NCBI GenBank assembly: GCA_021826655.1 | Contig: JAKAZC010000138.1 | Span: 1-7,118 of the forward strand | Direction: 5' to 3' | DNA: 7,118 nucleotides | Origin: Actinomycetes bacterium | GTDB lineage: Bacteria; Actinomycetota; Acidimicrobiia; Acidimicrobiales; RAAP-2 | Shown: piece by piece, positions 1-6,209 of the stretch | How positions within the stretch are numbered: position 1 is the stretch's first letter | How the letters are laid out: every line of letters begins with the position of its first letter | Notes under the pieces: model-generated | What the model saw: only the letters and a program-made list of their open reading frames with translations | What the model was told of the DNA's origin: nothing | Database searches by the model: none | Translations under genes and position numbers: made by a program

Positions 1-824
1 AAGTACGTGACGTAGCCGAGGGGGCCGAGCAGCAGCGAGTTGGCCGTGACCGGGAAGTACGGCAGCTTCAATGCATTGGCCACCCCCGAGATCCGGAAGA
101 GGATCGGCATCGCCTCCTCGGCACCGACCACGGCGATGGGGATGATCGGCACCCCGGCCCGCATGGCGATCTCCACGAATCCGCCGCGTCCGAAGCGGCG
201 CAGCCGGTAGCGGTCCGTGTAGGTCTTGGATGTCGCCTTGGTGCCCTCGGGAAACACCAGGGCGAGCTGCTGCTGGTCGTGGAGGAGACGGAAGGCGTTG
301 TCGGGGTGCGCCGGCACGCCGCCGGTGCGCGACCACATCGTGCCCACCCCGGGAAGGGAGCGGAAGAAGTAGTCCGCGAGTCCGTAGACGGGACGTCCGA
401 GCTCGGTCTCGATGCCGTGCATGATCGCGGGGGCATCGGCCGGGATGGCGCCGGCGTGGTTGGCGACGAGCAGTGCGCCGCCCTCGGTCGGGATCTTCTC
501 GAGCCCGTCCCACTCGACCCGGAACCAGTAGCGGTACATCGGGTCGTACAGCCGTCGCACGATCGAGCGCATGTGCTCGCTCCGGCCCCACTCGTCCACG
601 TCGGAGCGGCGCGCCTCGTCGGCCGGAGGGTCGGCCGGCCGCGCCCGGCGGGTGGCGACGGGAAGGTAGGAGACGGAGGCCCCGGTCGACCCGCCGGTGG
701 CGGTGCCGGTGCCGGTGCCGGTGCCGGTGGCCGTGTGCTCGACGATGGCCTCGATGATGTCGCGGTCGTCCGGGTGCCCGGCCGACCGGGCGCTACCGGT
801 GGTCTCCACGCGGTCGTCGCTCAC
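1..824 (-). CDS. PlsC-like lysophospholipid acyltransferase family protein (3' end outside window)
   Basis: The product is probably a membrane-associated acyltransferase that moves an acyl chain onto a glycerolipid or related acceptor; the substrate cannot be read from the sequence. About 274 codons are present and the frame is open to the left edge. Residues 1-85 are a polar, low-complexity leader with a (Gly-Thr)4 run. The conserved part begins near residue 98 (RRLYDPMYRYWFRVEWDGLE). It holds the active-site block NHAGAIPAD with N122, H123 and D130, FPEGT at 191-195, the basic stretch RYRLRRFGRGGF, and GVPIIPIAVVGAEE from residue 224. The His-to-Asp spacing is HX6D rather than the classical HX4D of PlsC; I recall similar spacing in a subgroup with NHSGALPWD-type motifs. 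The GTG start at 824 is chosen because a TACGAT box lies 7 bases upstream, which suggests a leaderless message. No good Shine-Dalgarno sequence is visible. It follows the glycosyltransferase by 62 bases on the same strand. Confidence 0.88.
   Translation of the reverse strand, partial: MSDDRVETTGSARSAGHPDDRDIIEAIVEHTATGTGTGTGTATGGSTGASVSYLPVATRRARPADPPADEARRSDVDEWGRSEHMRSIVRRLYDPMYRYWFRVEWDGLEKIPTEGGALLVANHAGAIPADAPAIMHGIETELGRPVYGLADYFFRSLPGVGTMWSRTGGVPAHPDNAFRLLHDQQQLALVFPEGTKATSKTYTDRYRLRRFGRGGFVEIAMRAGVPIIPIAVVGAEEAMPILFRISGVANALKLPYFPVTANSLLLGPLGYVTY
702..725. repeat. Four perfect copies of the hexamer GGTGCC inside the acyltransferase gene
   Basis: Four exact GGTGCC units lie in a row, flanked on both sides by the variant GGTGGC (696-701 and 726-731). 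On the coding strand they encode alternating Gly and Thr in the disordered N-terminal leader. Six-base units keep the reading frame, so changes in copy number would lengthen or shorten the linker without breaking the protein. Confidence 0.9.
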
Positions 825-831
825 CCGGTCG

Positions 832-837
832 ATCGTA
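832..837 (-). promoter_or_regulatory. Candidate -10 box (TACGAT) for a leaderless acyltransferase transcript
   Basis: On the minus strand TACGAT ends 7 bases before the GTG start at 824. That puts the expected transcription start at or within a base or so of the GTG. No convincing -35 hexamer is visible. The nine bases TACGATCGA occur again before the GTG start of the RibD-like gene at 6203. If real, the acyltransferase could be expressed separately from the genes upstream. Confidence 0.4.
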
Positions 838-886
838 CCCCGGTGTCGACGGCGGCGGACCGGCCGGCCGGGATGCGTCCGGCGGG

Positions 887-1915
887 TCAGTCGGCTCCGG
901 GCGCGGCGGGCAGGTCCAGCCGACCGGCCAGCGGTCCGAGCGCGGCCAGCCGGTCGAGTGGGAGCGCCCGGCGGATCACCTCGAGCGGGGTGAACCGGTC
1001 GCGCAGGGCGGTATGTGCCCGGGCGACGTCGGCCGGGTCGACCATGGCGAGCAGGGCGGTCACCCCCCGACCGTCGGCGAGGACCGGGACCGGTGCACCG
1101 TCGAGCACGTGGCCCAGGAGTTCCGACACGCGGTCGGCGAGTCTGGGTCCGAGGTCGGACCCGGCGCCGGGTCGGACGCTGACGGTCGGTACCGGCGGTC
1201 CGGCCAGCAGGCCCCGCCGGGACCGGTAGACGTCGGTCGCCATGGAGACCGAGTCGTGGAGTGGGTGCACGGTGCTTCCCTCCACGTGCTTCCAGTGGAC
1301 CGGGACCTCGGTGATGGTGAGTCCGAGCCGGCGGGCCCGGGTGAGGATCTCGACGTCGAAGGCGAAGCGGTCGATCCGGACCAGGTGGAAGAGCAGCCGG
1401 GCCACCGGGGTGCGGAACGCCTTGAACCCGCACTGGGTGTCCTTCAGCCCCAGGCCGGTCCCGGTGGTGACCAGTTCGTTGAACAGGCGGCCCATGAGCG
1501 TGCGCACCACGTAGGTGGTCTCGACCATGGAGTCGGGTAGGGCCCGGGACCCGATGGCCACGTCGTGCCGTTGCAGTCCGTCCAACAGGAGCGGCACGGC
1601 CAGCGGATCGATGGCCATGTCGGCGTCCATGTACGCGGTGTACCTCGAACGGGCGGTGGCCACCCCGGCCCGGACGGCTGCCCCCTTGCCCCGGTTGGTG
1701 GGCAGCCGGACCACCCGGTGGTGGGGGAGTGCGGCGAGCAGCTTGTCGGCGGTCGACACGGTGGCGTCGGTGCTGCCGTCGTCGACCACGACCAGCTCGG
1801 TCCGCTCGAGGTCGATCGCGCCGGCCGACACGGCCGCGTCGAACCGCCGCATGCCGGCACCCAGGCGGTGGGCCTCGTTGAACGCGGGGACGACGATGGT
1901 CAGCTGGAGGGTCAC
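887..1915 (-). CDS. Family 2 glycosyltransferase, dolichyl/polyprenyl-phosphate glucosyltransferase type
   Basis: This 342-residue protein probably transfers a sugar from a nucleotide donor to a polyprenyl phosphate on the cytoplasmic face of the membrane, giving a lipid-linked donor for wall or glycoprotein glycosylation. GT-A fold motifs appear in order: VVPAFNE (8-14), VVVDDGSTD (42-50), NRGKGAAVRAG (74-84), the metal-binding DAD (97-99) in AYMDADMAID, IGSRA (121-125), DTQCGFKAF (159-167), and VPVHWKHVEGSTV (204-216). No transmembrane helix is evident. The catalytic domain ends near residue 235. About 105 further residues form an extension that I do not recognise and that is not part of the usual DPG-synthase domain. 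The start codon is GTG; the VVPAFNE motif begins at residue 8, so a later start would damage the fold. The hydrolase gene ends 60 bases upstream on the same strand, and no clear Shine-Dalgarno is seen in that gap. The exact sugar and lipid acceptor are unknown. Confidence 0.9.
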   Translation of the reverse strand: MTLQLTIVVPAFNEAHRLGAGMRRFDAAVSAGAIDLERTELVVVDDGSTDATVSTADKLLAALPHHRVVRLPTNRGKGAAVRAGVATARSRYTAYMDADMAIDPLAVPLLLDGLQRHDVAIGSRALPDSMVETTYVVRTLMGRLFNELVTTGTGLGLKDTQCGFKAFRTPVARLLFHLVRIDRFAFDVEILTRARRLGLTITEVPVHWKHVEGSTVHPLHDSVSMATDVYRSRRGLLAGPPVPTVSVRPGAGSDLGPRLADRVSELLGHVLDGAPVPVLADGRGVTALLAMVDPADVARAHTALRDRFTPLEVIRRALPLDRLAALGPLAGRLDLPAAPGAD

Positions 1916-1933
1916 TGCGCGACGCCCGCGACC

Positions 1934-1960
1934 GGGTCCGGTCGGGAGGCCGGGGAGGGG
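1934..1960 (+). other. Potential G-quadruplex motif between the hydrolase and glycosyltransferase genes
   Basis: Four plus-strand G runs (1934-1936, 1944-1946, 1952-1955, 1957-1960) are separated by loops of 7, 5 and 1 bases, which fits the usual G3+N1-7 pattern. The strand carrying the runs is the template for the flanking minus-strand genes. The same gap has a 6-base inverted repeat, CCGGTC/GACCGG at 1938-1943 and 1960-1965, with no T run after it. In DNA this GC-rich such motifs also arise by chance. Confidence 0.35.
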
Positions 1961-1975
1961 ACCGGTGCGGTCGGG

Positions 1976-3325
1976 TCAGGGGCGGGCGGCACCGACCAGC
2001 CCGAAGTACCAGAGAGGGTCGAAGGTGACGAAGGTGCCCGTCTCGGCGGCCTGGATGATCGTCTGCGACCCGTAGGCCGTCTGCTCGCCGTCGAGCACCG
2101 GGCCGACGTACATGACCACGTGGTCGATACCGGTGCCGTCGAGGTCGTAGAAGAGCAGGTCGCCGGGCTGCAGCGCGGTCAGGCTGACGTGGGGGGAGTC
2201 GGCGTACTGGAGGGCCGCCGAGTGGGGGAGTGTGACGCCGGCGCTACCCCAGGCCAACATGGTGAGGCCCGAGCAGTCCAGGCCGGTCGCGCTGGCACCA
2301 CCCCACAGGTAGGGGACCCCGAGGTAGCGCAAGGCACCGTGCACGGCGGCGAGCCCGGCGGCGTTGGTGCCGGAGCCACCCACGGTCACGCCGCCGCCCC
2401 CCGCCCCCGAGGTACCGGTGGTACCGGTGGCCGCGGTGGTGGCCGCCTGGTTGGCCGCGCTGGTGGCACTGGTGGCCGACGCGCTCCCGCCGCTGACGGT
2501 GGTCGCCACCTGGGCGGCCTGGGACGCCTGGGCCGCGGCGGACTGGCGGGCCGCCGCCGCCGTGGCGCTCGCCGCGGCCGCCGCCGCGGCCGCGGCCTCG
2601 GCGGCGGCCTGCTGGGCGATCTGCTGGGCGAGCGAACCCTTCACCTGGTCCAGGGTTGCCTGCGACTGCGCCGCGGCCCCGCTGGCACGCTGCGCCGCCT
2701 GGTCGGCGGCCTGGGCCTGGACGGCCTGGTCCTGCTCCTCGGACCGGAGCTTGTCCTGGGTGGCGACGAGCGCACGTTGGCCCGACTGCACCCGGGCGAC
2801 CTCCGCGGCCAGGTCACCGATGCCCACCTGCTGGTAGAGGGCACGCGTCTGGTCCGGGCCCGTGGGGGAGGCGAACAGCCGGGACACGGCCTCCTGGGAG
2901 GTGCCGCTGACGTACGAGCGGACCACGTCGGTCCGCAGTACGGCCCGGGCGGCGTCGAGCCGGACCCGCTGGGTCTGGAGTGACGACGCGGTCGCGGCCA
3001 GGGCCGACTTGGTGGCGCCGAGCTGGACGACGGCACGGTCGTAGGCCTCGGATGCCGTACCCAGCGTGGCCTGCTGCTGGGCGATCTGGCTTTCGAGGGC
3101 GCTGACCTGTGCCTCGCCGGTGCTGATCGAGGTGGAGGCCGGCGCGGTGGTGGTCGAGGTGCCCGAACCGACGGCCCCGGCGGGCGGGGTGGGGGCGAGG
3201 GGCGTGGCTCCGAGGGACACGAACAGCGCGGCCGCCACCGCGCTGACGGCGGTGACCACACGGCGGCCCCACCGTGCACCGGCGCGTGCCGGCGTGGCGC
3301 GTCGGACGCCCGGTGCTGTCGTCAT
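1976..3325 (-). CDS. Secreted NlpC/P60 peptidoglycan endopeptidase with N-terminal coiled coil
   Basis: This 449-residue protein is predicted to be exported and to cut peptide stems of peptidoglycan, like actinobacterial RipA-type hydrolases. A basic N-terminus with WGRR at 19-22 leads into a hydrophobic stretch (23-40) and a Pro/Ala segment with likely cleavage near residue 51. Residues 70-240 are rich in Ala, Gln and charged residues and look like a long coiled coil. An Ala run (241-259) and a Ser/Thr/Gly linker (278-320) connect this to the catalytic domain (about 322-449). That domain has the nucleophile Cys351 in LDCSGL, His402 in IDHVVMYVG, and Gln425 (IIQAA) at the usual third position. 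LRYLGVPYLWGG precedes the cysteine, as is typical. I chose the ATG at 3325 because AGGTGG (3331-3336) lies 5 bases upstream; a TTG at 3370 would add 15 residues. It is the first gene of the three-gene minus-strand group. Confidence 0.93.
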   Translation of the reverse strand: MTTAPGVRRATPARAGARWGRRVVTAVSAVAAALFVSLGATPLAPTPPAGAVGSGTSTTTAPASTSISTGEAQVSALESQIAQQQATLGTASEAYDRAVVQLGATKSALAATASSLQTQRVRLDAARAVLRTDVVRSYVSGTSQEAVSRLFASPTGPDQTRALYQQVGIGDLAAEVARVQSGQRALVATQDKLRSEEQDQAVQAQAADQAAQRASGAAAQSQATLDQVKGSLAQQIAQQAAAEAAAAAAAAASATAAAARQSAAAQASQAAQVATTVSGGSASATSATSAANQAATTAATGTTGTSGAGGGGVTVGGSGTNAAGLAAVHGALRYLGVPYLWGGASATGLDCSGLTMLAWGSAGVTLPHSAALQYADSPHVSLTALQPGDLLFYDLDGTGIDHVVMYVGPVLDGEQTAYGSQTIIQAAETGTFVTFDPLWYFGLVGAARP

Positions 3326-3340
3326 CGCGGCCACCTGGGC

Positions 3341-3370
3341 ACGGTACTGCCCGACCGCCGGTGCGGACAA
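3341..3370 (-). promoter_or_regulatory. Weak candidate promoter for the NlpC/P60 gene
   Basis: On the minus strand TTGTCC (3370-3365) is followed after 18 bases by TACCGT (3346-3341), just upstream of the AGGTGG ribosome site and the ATG at 3325. Both hexamers match the housekeeping consensus only in part, and TTGTCC overlaps the alternative TTG start. The call rests on spacing and position. Confidence 0.25.
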
Positions 3371-3490
3371 TGGGCACGTGCCGGGGAGCCGTCCGTCGCC
3401 ACGACGGGTGTCACGGTGGAATCGAGTTCCGACCAGCGGGGTGGCGGCGCGCTGGGAGCCGGGTGTCGGGTGGGTGTCATCTGTGGTCCT

Positions 3491-3550
3491 GTGCCGTGTC
3501 GTCCTGTGGCGTGGCGTGGCGTGGCGTGGCGTGCCGTGCCGTGCCGTGCC
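3491..3550. repeat. Pentanucleotide tandem array, 12 units of GTGGC/GTGCC type
   Basis: Sixty bases can be split into twelve 5-base units. In order they are GTGCC, GTGTC, GTCCT, then five perfect GTGGC units (3506-3530), then four perfect GTGCC units (3531-3550). The array is non-coding and sits about 85 bases upstream of the esterase start. The clean switch from GTGGC to GTGCC suggests two rounds of slipped-strand expansion from units differing by one base. Confidence 0.92.
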
Positions 3551-3633
3551 CGGCCCGGGTCCGGGCGGGCCCTACTCCTGGGTAGGTTGCAGGTGTCATC
3601 GGCACGAGTCCTGTCGAACTGGAGGTCGCACGT

Positions 3634-5238
3634 ATGGACGGAGTGGTCGAGGTCCGGGGTGGGCGCATCCGAGGGGTGCAGCGCAGCGGGACGTGGTCGT
3701 TCTCGGGGGTGCCCTACGCGGCCTCGACCGCCGGTCCGGGGCGGTGGCGGCCACCGGCGCCGCCCGAGCCGTGGGCCGGGATCCGTGACTGCGACGGCTT
3801 CGGACCCGTCGCGCCCCAGGCACAGGGGATGATGGAACAGGCGCTCGGAGGTGCCCCGGAGCGGACGTCCGAGGACTGCCTCCACCTGAACGTCTGGACC
3901 CCGGGACTCGATGACGGGCGGCGGCCGGTCATGGTCTGGGTGCACGGCGGGTCGTTCATGACCGGTTCGGGTTCGGGCGGCCTCTACCGGGGTGGAGTCC
4001 TGGCCGGCGAGGGGGACGTGGTGGTGGTCACCATCAACTACCGGCTCGGCCTCCTCGGCTTCCTCGGTCACCCCGCCCTGGACGAGCCGGGCACGACCTG
4101 GCTCGACGGCATGCCGTGGACCGGCACCGCCAACTGGGGACTGGCCGACCAGGTGGCCGCCCTGACCTGGGTGCGCGACCACATCGCCGGATTCGGGGGC
4201 GACCCGGGGAACGTGACCCTCTTCGGCGAGTCCGCCGGGGGCATGAGCGTCGCCACCCTGCTGGGCGCGCCGGCCGCCGCCGGTCTGTTCCACCGGGCGA
4301 TCGTGGAGAGCGGCCCGCCCTACTCCTGCTCGGCCGAGGTGGCCGCTGACCGGGCCGAGCGGATCGCCGCCCACCTCGGGGTCGCCTGCACCCGCGACGG
4401 CTTCGGTGCCGTCCCGGCCGACAGGCTGGTCGAGGCGGCGGGGGAGTTGGCCGGCCTGGCCGGTGACGCCGGGCTGCTGATGACTCCGGTGGTCGACGGC
4501 GGACTGGTGCCCCGACCTCCGCTGAATGCCGTTGCGGCCGGGGCCTCGTCGGGCGTGCCCCTGCTGATCGGCACGACCCGGGACGAGTCGGCCTTCTTCG
4601 CGCTGGGCAGTCCGGCGTTGCGCTCGCTCGACCTGGAGGGGCTGCGCCGCTGGATGCGCCGGGTCACCCCCGACCCGACGGCGGCCGACGAGGTCATCGC
4701 CTCGGTGCGCGCCGCCCGTTCGGCGCGTGGCGAGGCGACCGAACCGCTCGACCTGTGGTCGGCCATCGCCACCGAATACGTGTTCCGGGCCGCCAGCGTC
4801 CGCCTGGCCGGCGCCCACGCGGCCAGCGCCGACCCCGGGGTCGGCACCTACTGCTACCTGTTCACCTGGGAGTCACCGGCCTTCGGGGGCATCCTCGGGT
4901 CGTGCCACGCCCTCGAGGTCCCGTTCGTCTTCGGGACGGTGAAGAGCCCGATGGTCCAGGGCTTCTCGGGTGGGGGCGAGGACGCGTTCGCGTTATCGGC
5001 GGCGATGCGACGGTCGTGGACCACCTTCGCCCGCAGCGGCGTCCCCTCCTGCGCACCGCCGGGTGCGGGGCCGACCGCGTGGCCGCAGTGGGACGCGGTC
5101 CGGCGACCGACCACCGTGCTCGGTCCGTGGCCGGGCGTGGACGGCCTCGTCCACCGGGTCGACGACCCACGGGGCGTCGAGCTCGCCGTGGTGGACGCGG
5201 TGGCCGGCGACCACCTGGGGCATCGTGTGGACCGATGA
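3634..5238 (+). CDS. Type-B carboxylesterase (alpha/beta hydrolase)
   Basis: This 534-residue enzyme should hydrolyse carboxylic esters; the natural substrate is unknown. It is full length for bacterial type-B carboxylesterases (about 500-550) and lacks a signal peptide, so it is probably cytosolic. Conserved parts in order are GVPYA near 25-29, SEDCLHLNVWTP (79-90, the family's second signature), the oxyanion-hole HGGSF (104-108), INYRLGLLGFL (134-144), NWGLADQ (167-173), and the nucleophile elbow GESAGG with Ser200. The likely acid is Glu318 (TTRDES), and His425 (GSCHALEVPFVFG) completes the triad. The ATG at 3634 is supported by GGAGGT (3621-3626) 7 bases upstream, and the protein begins with the usual short strand followed by GRIRG. 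Codon 454 (4993-4995) is TTA, very rare in DNA of this composition. The gene stands alone on the plus strand, diverging from the hydrolase, with a UAA-anticodon tRNA 128 bases downstream. Confidence 0.95.
   Translation: MDGVVEVRGGRIRGVQRSGTWSFSGVPYAASTAGPGRWRPPAPPEPWAGIRDCDGFGPVAPQAQGMMEQALGGAPERTSEDCLHLNVWTPGLDDGRRPVMVWVHGGSFMTGSGSGGLYRGGVLAGEGDVVVVTINYRLGLLGFLGHPALDEPGTTWLDGMPWTGTANWGLADQVAALTWVRDHIAGFGGDPGNVTLFGESAGGMSVATLLGAPAAAGLFHRAIVESGPPYSCSAEVAADRAERIAAHLGVACTRDGFGAVPADRLVEAAGELAGLAGDAGLLMTPVVDGGLVPRPPLNAVAAGASSGVPLLIGTTRDESAFFALGSPALRSLDLEGLRRWMRRVTPDPTAADEVIASVRAARSARGEATEPLDLWSAIATEYVFRAASVRLAGAHAASADPGVGTYCYLFTWESPAFGGILGSCHALEVPFVFGTVKSPMVQGFSGGGEDAFALSAAMRRSWTTFARSGVPSCAPPGAGPTAWPQWDAVRRPTTVLGPWPGVDGLVHRVDDPRGVELAVVDAVAGDHLGHRVDR
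4993..4995 (+). other. TTA leucine codon (codon 454) in the esterase
   Basis: The TTA is in frame within the segment read as AFALSAAM, late in the esterase. I found no other in-frame TTA in the window's genes. In Streptomyces, TTA codons put genes under control of the tRNA encoded by bldA; whether that applies here is unknown. Confidence 0.9.
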
Positions 5239-5332
5239 GCCCGGGTTGGGCGCCGGACGCAGACTCGGCCGATCGCTGGGGTTGCGCCGGGGTGGCGCTG
5301 GGTGCGGACCGTGCCCGGTGCCGGCCACGCCC

Positions 5333-5338
5333 TACAGT
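5333..5338 (+). promoter_or_regulatory. Candidate -10 box (TACAGT) for the tRNA gene
   Basis: TACAGT fits the TANNNT pattern and lies 28 bases before the mature tRNA 5' end, giving a short leader of roughly 20 bases. No clear -35 hexamer is present at 16-18 bases upstream. The rest of 5239-5366 shows no gene and no convincing terminator for the esterase. Confidence 0.4.
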
Positions 5339-5366
5339 CGAGACCGTCCGGCGTTCGCAGGATGCC

Positions 5367-5440
5367 GGGGACGTAGCCCAATTGGCAGAGGCAGGGCGCT
5401 TAAACCGCCCCGAGTGAGGGTTCGACCCCCTCCGTCCCCA
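5367..5440 (+). tRNA. tRNA with UAA anticodon (reads UUA, probable Leu) and short variable loop
   Basis: The 74 bases fold into a cloverleaf. The acceptor stem GGGGACG/CGTCCCC has 7 perfect pairs and discriminator A73. The D arm has GCC/GGC pairing and the loop AATTGGCAG, with a C13-A22 mismatch. The anticodon stem GGGCG/CGCCC is perfect, with loop CTTAAAC and anticodon TAA at 5401-5403. The variable loop is 5 bases (5411-5415), and the T arm GAGGG/CCCTC carries the loop TTCGACC. CCA is not encoded. UAA means leucine, and the 3-base-pair D stem, D-loop length and A73 fit tRNA-Leu. Bacterial tRNA-Leu is normally class II with a long variable arm, which is absent here. It could be a variant leucine tRNA, a specialised or mobile-element tRNA, or one charged with another amino acid. 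All conserved T-arm and D-loop bases (GG, TTCGA) are present, so it does not look decayed. Confidence 0.88.
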
Positions 5441-5639
5441 CGAAGATCGACAGACCGATGTGCGATGTCTGGGTGGCGACCCGTTGCTCCGACCGATGAT
5501 GCCGCGACGACCTCACGGCTCGGGTGGCCGGCGGTCGAGATCGAGTTGCCCGGCCAAGTGCCGGTGAGCGGACGTCGGTCGACGGCGTTGGCCCTGACCT
5601 CGGTGGCGGACGGTCTGGTGTCGACTCGGGCGGCGGTCG
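5441..5639. other. Gene-free stretch after the tRNA
   Basis: No coding frame here has a recognisable product; the long minus-strand frame through it is mostly antisense to the tRNA. A loose inverted repeat, CAGAC/GTCTG starting at 5451, has an 11-base loop and no T run, so it is a poor terminator. I see no second copy of the tRNA 3' end in the window. Confidence 0.5.
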
Positions 5640-6203
5640 TCAATCCGAGTCGGCGTGGACGCGCCGGTAGCACTCGTAGACCACGCGCGAGTCAAACGTT
5701 CTGGTCTCGATCAATTCGAGGGGAACGTCCTCGGTGACGGGTGGCAGGTGCGCCGTGCCGCCTCCGACCACGATCGGAATGCGGAAGATTCGCACCTCGT
5801 CGACCAGGCCGAGTCCGATCGCTGCCGCGGCGAGACCGGCGCCGCCGATCCCGACGTCCTTGTCGGTCGCCCCGAGCGCCGTGGCGACCTCCTCGGCCAC
5901 CGAAGCGCCGGCGAGCCGGGCGTTTCCTCGGACGCTGTCCAGCGTGCTGCTGAACACGACTTTGGGTAGGGCGGACCAGACGTCGGCGAATCTGGTTGCG
6001 AGCTCGGTGCCGCGCAGTGACGGATCGGTCTCCCATGCCAGCATCGTTTCGTAGAGCCCTCGGCCGCAGAGGTGGACGCCGAGTTCGCGCACTCGCCCGA
6101 GGTGGAACGCAAAGACCTCGTCGCTCGGTGCAGTCCACCCGAATGCGCCGTCGCGGTCTGCGATGTAGCCGTCCACGGAGACGCTCATCGAGTAGATCAG
6201 CAC
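5640..6203 (-). CDS. RibD C-terminal/dihydrofolate reductase-like family protein
   Basis: This 187-residue protein belongs to the DHFR-like fold family that includes the RibD reductase domain and many uncharacterised YyaP/YwjB-like proteins. It probably binds NADPH and reduces a small pterin- or pyrimidine-like molecule, but the substrate is unknown. Family features are the first strand and loop YSMSVSVDGYIAD (4-16), GRGLYETM (47-54, where GRRTYE is more usual), KVVFSSTL (81-88), the dinucleotide-binding GIGGAGLA (118-125), VDE (134-136), PIVVGGGT (143-150), and the C-terminal strands from ETRTFDSRVVYECYR (166-180). The frame stays open upstream to 6305, but those extra 34 residues do not look like the domain and would overlap the PIN gene. 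I chose the GTG at 6203, which has TACGAT 6 bases before it and so may be leaderless. An ATG at 6188 is an alternative. The PIN gene ends 73 bases upstream on the same strand. Confidence 0.87.
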   Translation of the reverse strand: MLIYSMSVSVDGYIADRDGAFGWTAPSDEVFAFHLGRVRELGVHLCGRGLYETMLAWETDPSLRGTELATRFADVWSALPKVVFSSTLDSVRGNARLAGASVAEEVATALGATDKDVGIGGAGLAAAAIGLGLVDEVRIFRIPIVVGGGTAHLPPVTEDVPLELIETRTFDSRVVYECYRRVHADSD

Positions 6204-6209
6204 GGCTCG

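Larger units (their letters stand above)
3326..3633. other. Divergent intergenic region between hydrolase and esterase
   Basis: These 308 bases hold no credible gene; the open frames crossing them read as low-complexity Arg/Pro/Trp/Val-rich strings. The region must contain the promoters of two divergent genes. It has a GTG-type pentamer array (3491-3550), three copies of GGTGTCA (3407, 3473, 3592), and a GGAA/TTCC inverted pair at 3418-3430. It also has a GC hairpin (GGCCCG at 3552-3557 with CGGGCC at 3566-3571) and a CCTAC/GTAGG inverted repeat (3571-3575, 3582-3586). TAGGTT at 3583-3588 could be a -10 box for the esterase, but no -35 matches. The esterase ribosome site GGAGGT is at 3621-3626. 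Confidence 0.7.

Noticed and set aside
1565..2983. A 472-codon plus-strand open frame across the glycosyltransferase and hydrolase genes
   Set aside because: It is a Gly/Arg/Val-rich antisense shadow. The minus-strand frames here carry clear catalytic motifs, and this one carries none.
3418..3440. GGAAC on the minus strand at 3430-3426 as an ECF sigma-factor -35 box for the hydrolase
   Set aside because: The nearest CGTC-like -10 candidate is 18-19 bases away, longer than the usual 16-17, and there is no other support.
3491..3550. The pentamer array as a CRISPR or coding repeat
   Set aside because: The units are contiguous 5-mers without spacers, and translations give only low-complexity Arg/Val/Pro/Trp strings with no supported gene.
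3322..4818. A 498-codon minus-strand open frame opposite the esterase
   Set aside because: Its composition is His/Arg/Gly/Pro-rich without motifs, and it lies opposite a full-length carboxylesterase with a complete catalytic triad.
5451..5480. A rho-independent terminator after the tRNA (CAGAC/GTCTG)
   Set aside because: The stem is only 5 pairs with an 11-base loop and no T tract follows.
5332..5673. A 113-codon minus-strand open frame across the tRNA and the gene-free stretch
   Set aside because: Much of it is antisense to the tRNA, with the Gly/Arg/Leu-rich strings typical of antisense tRNA translation. It also overlaps the end of the RibD-like gene and shows no domain.
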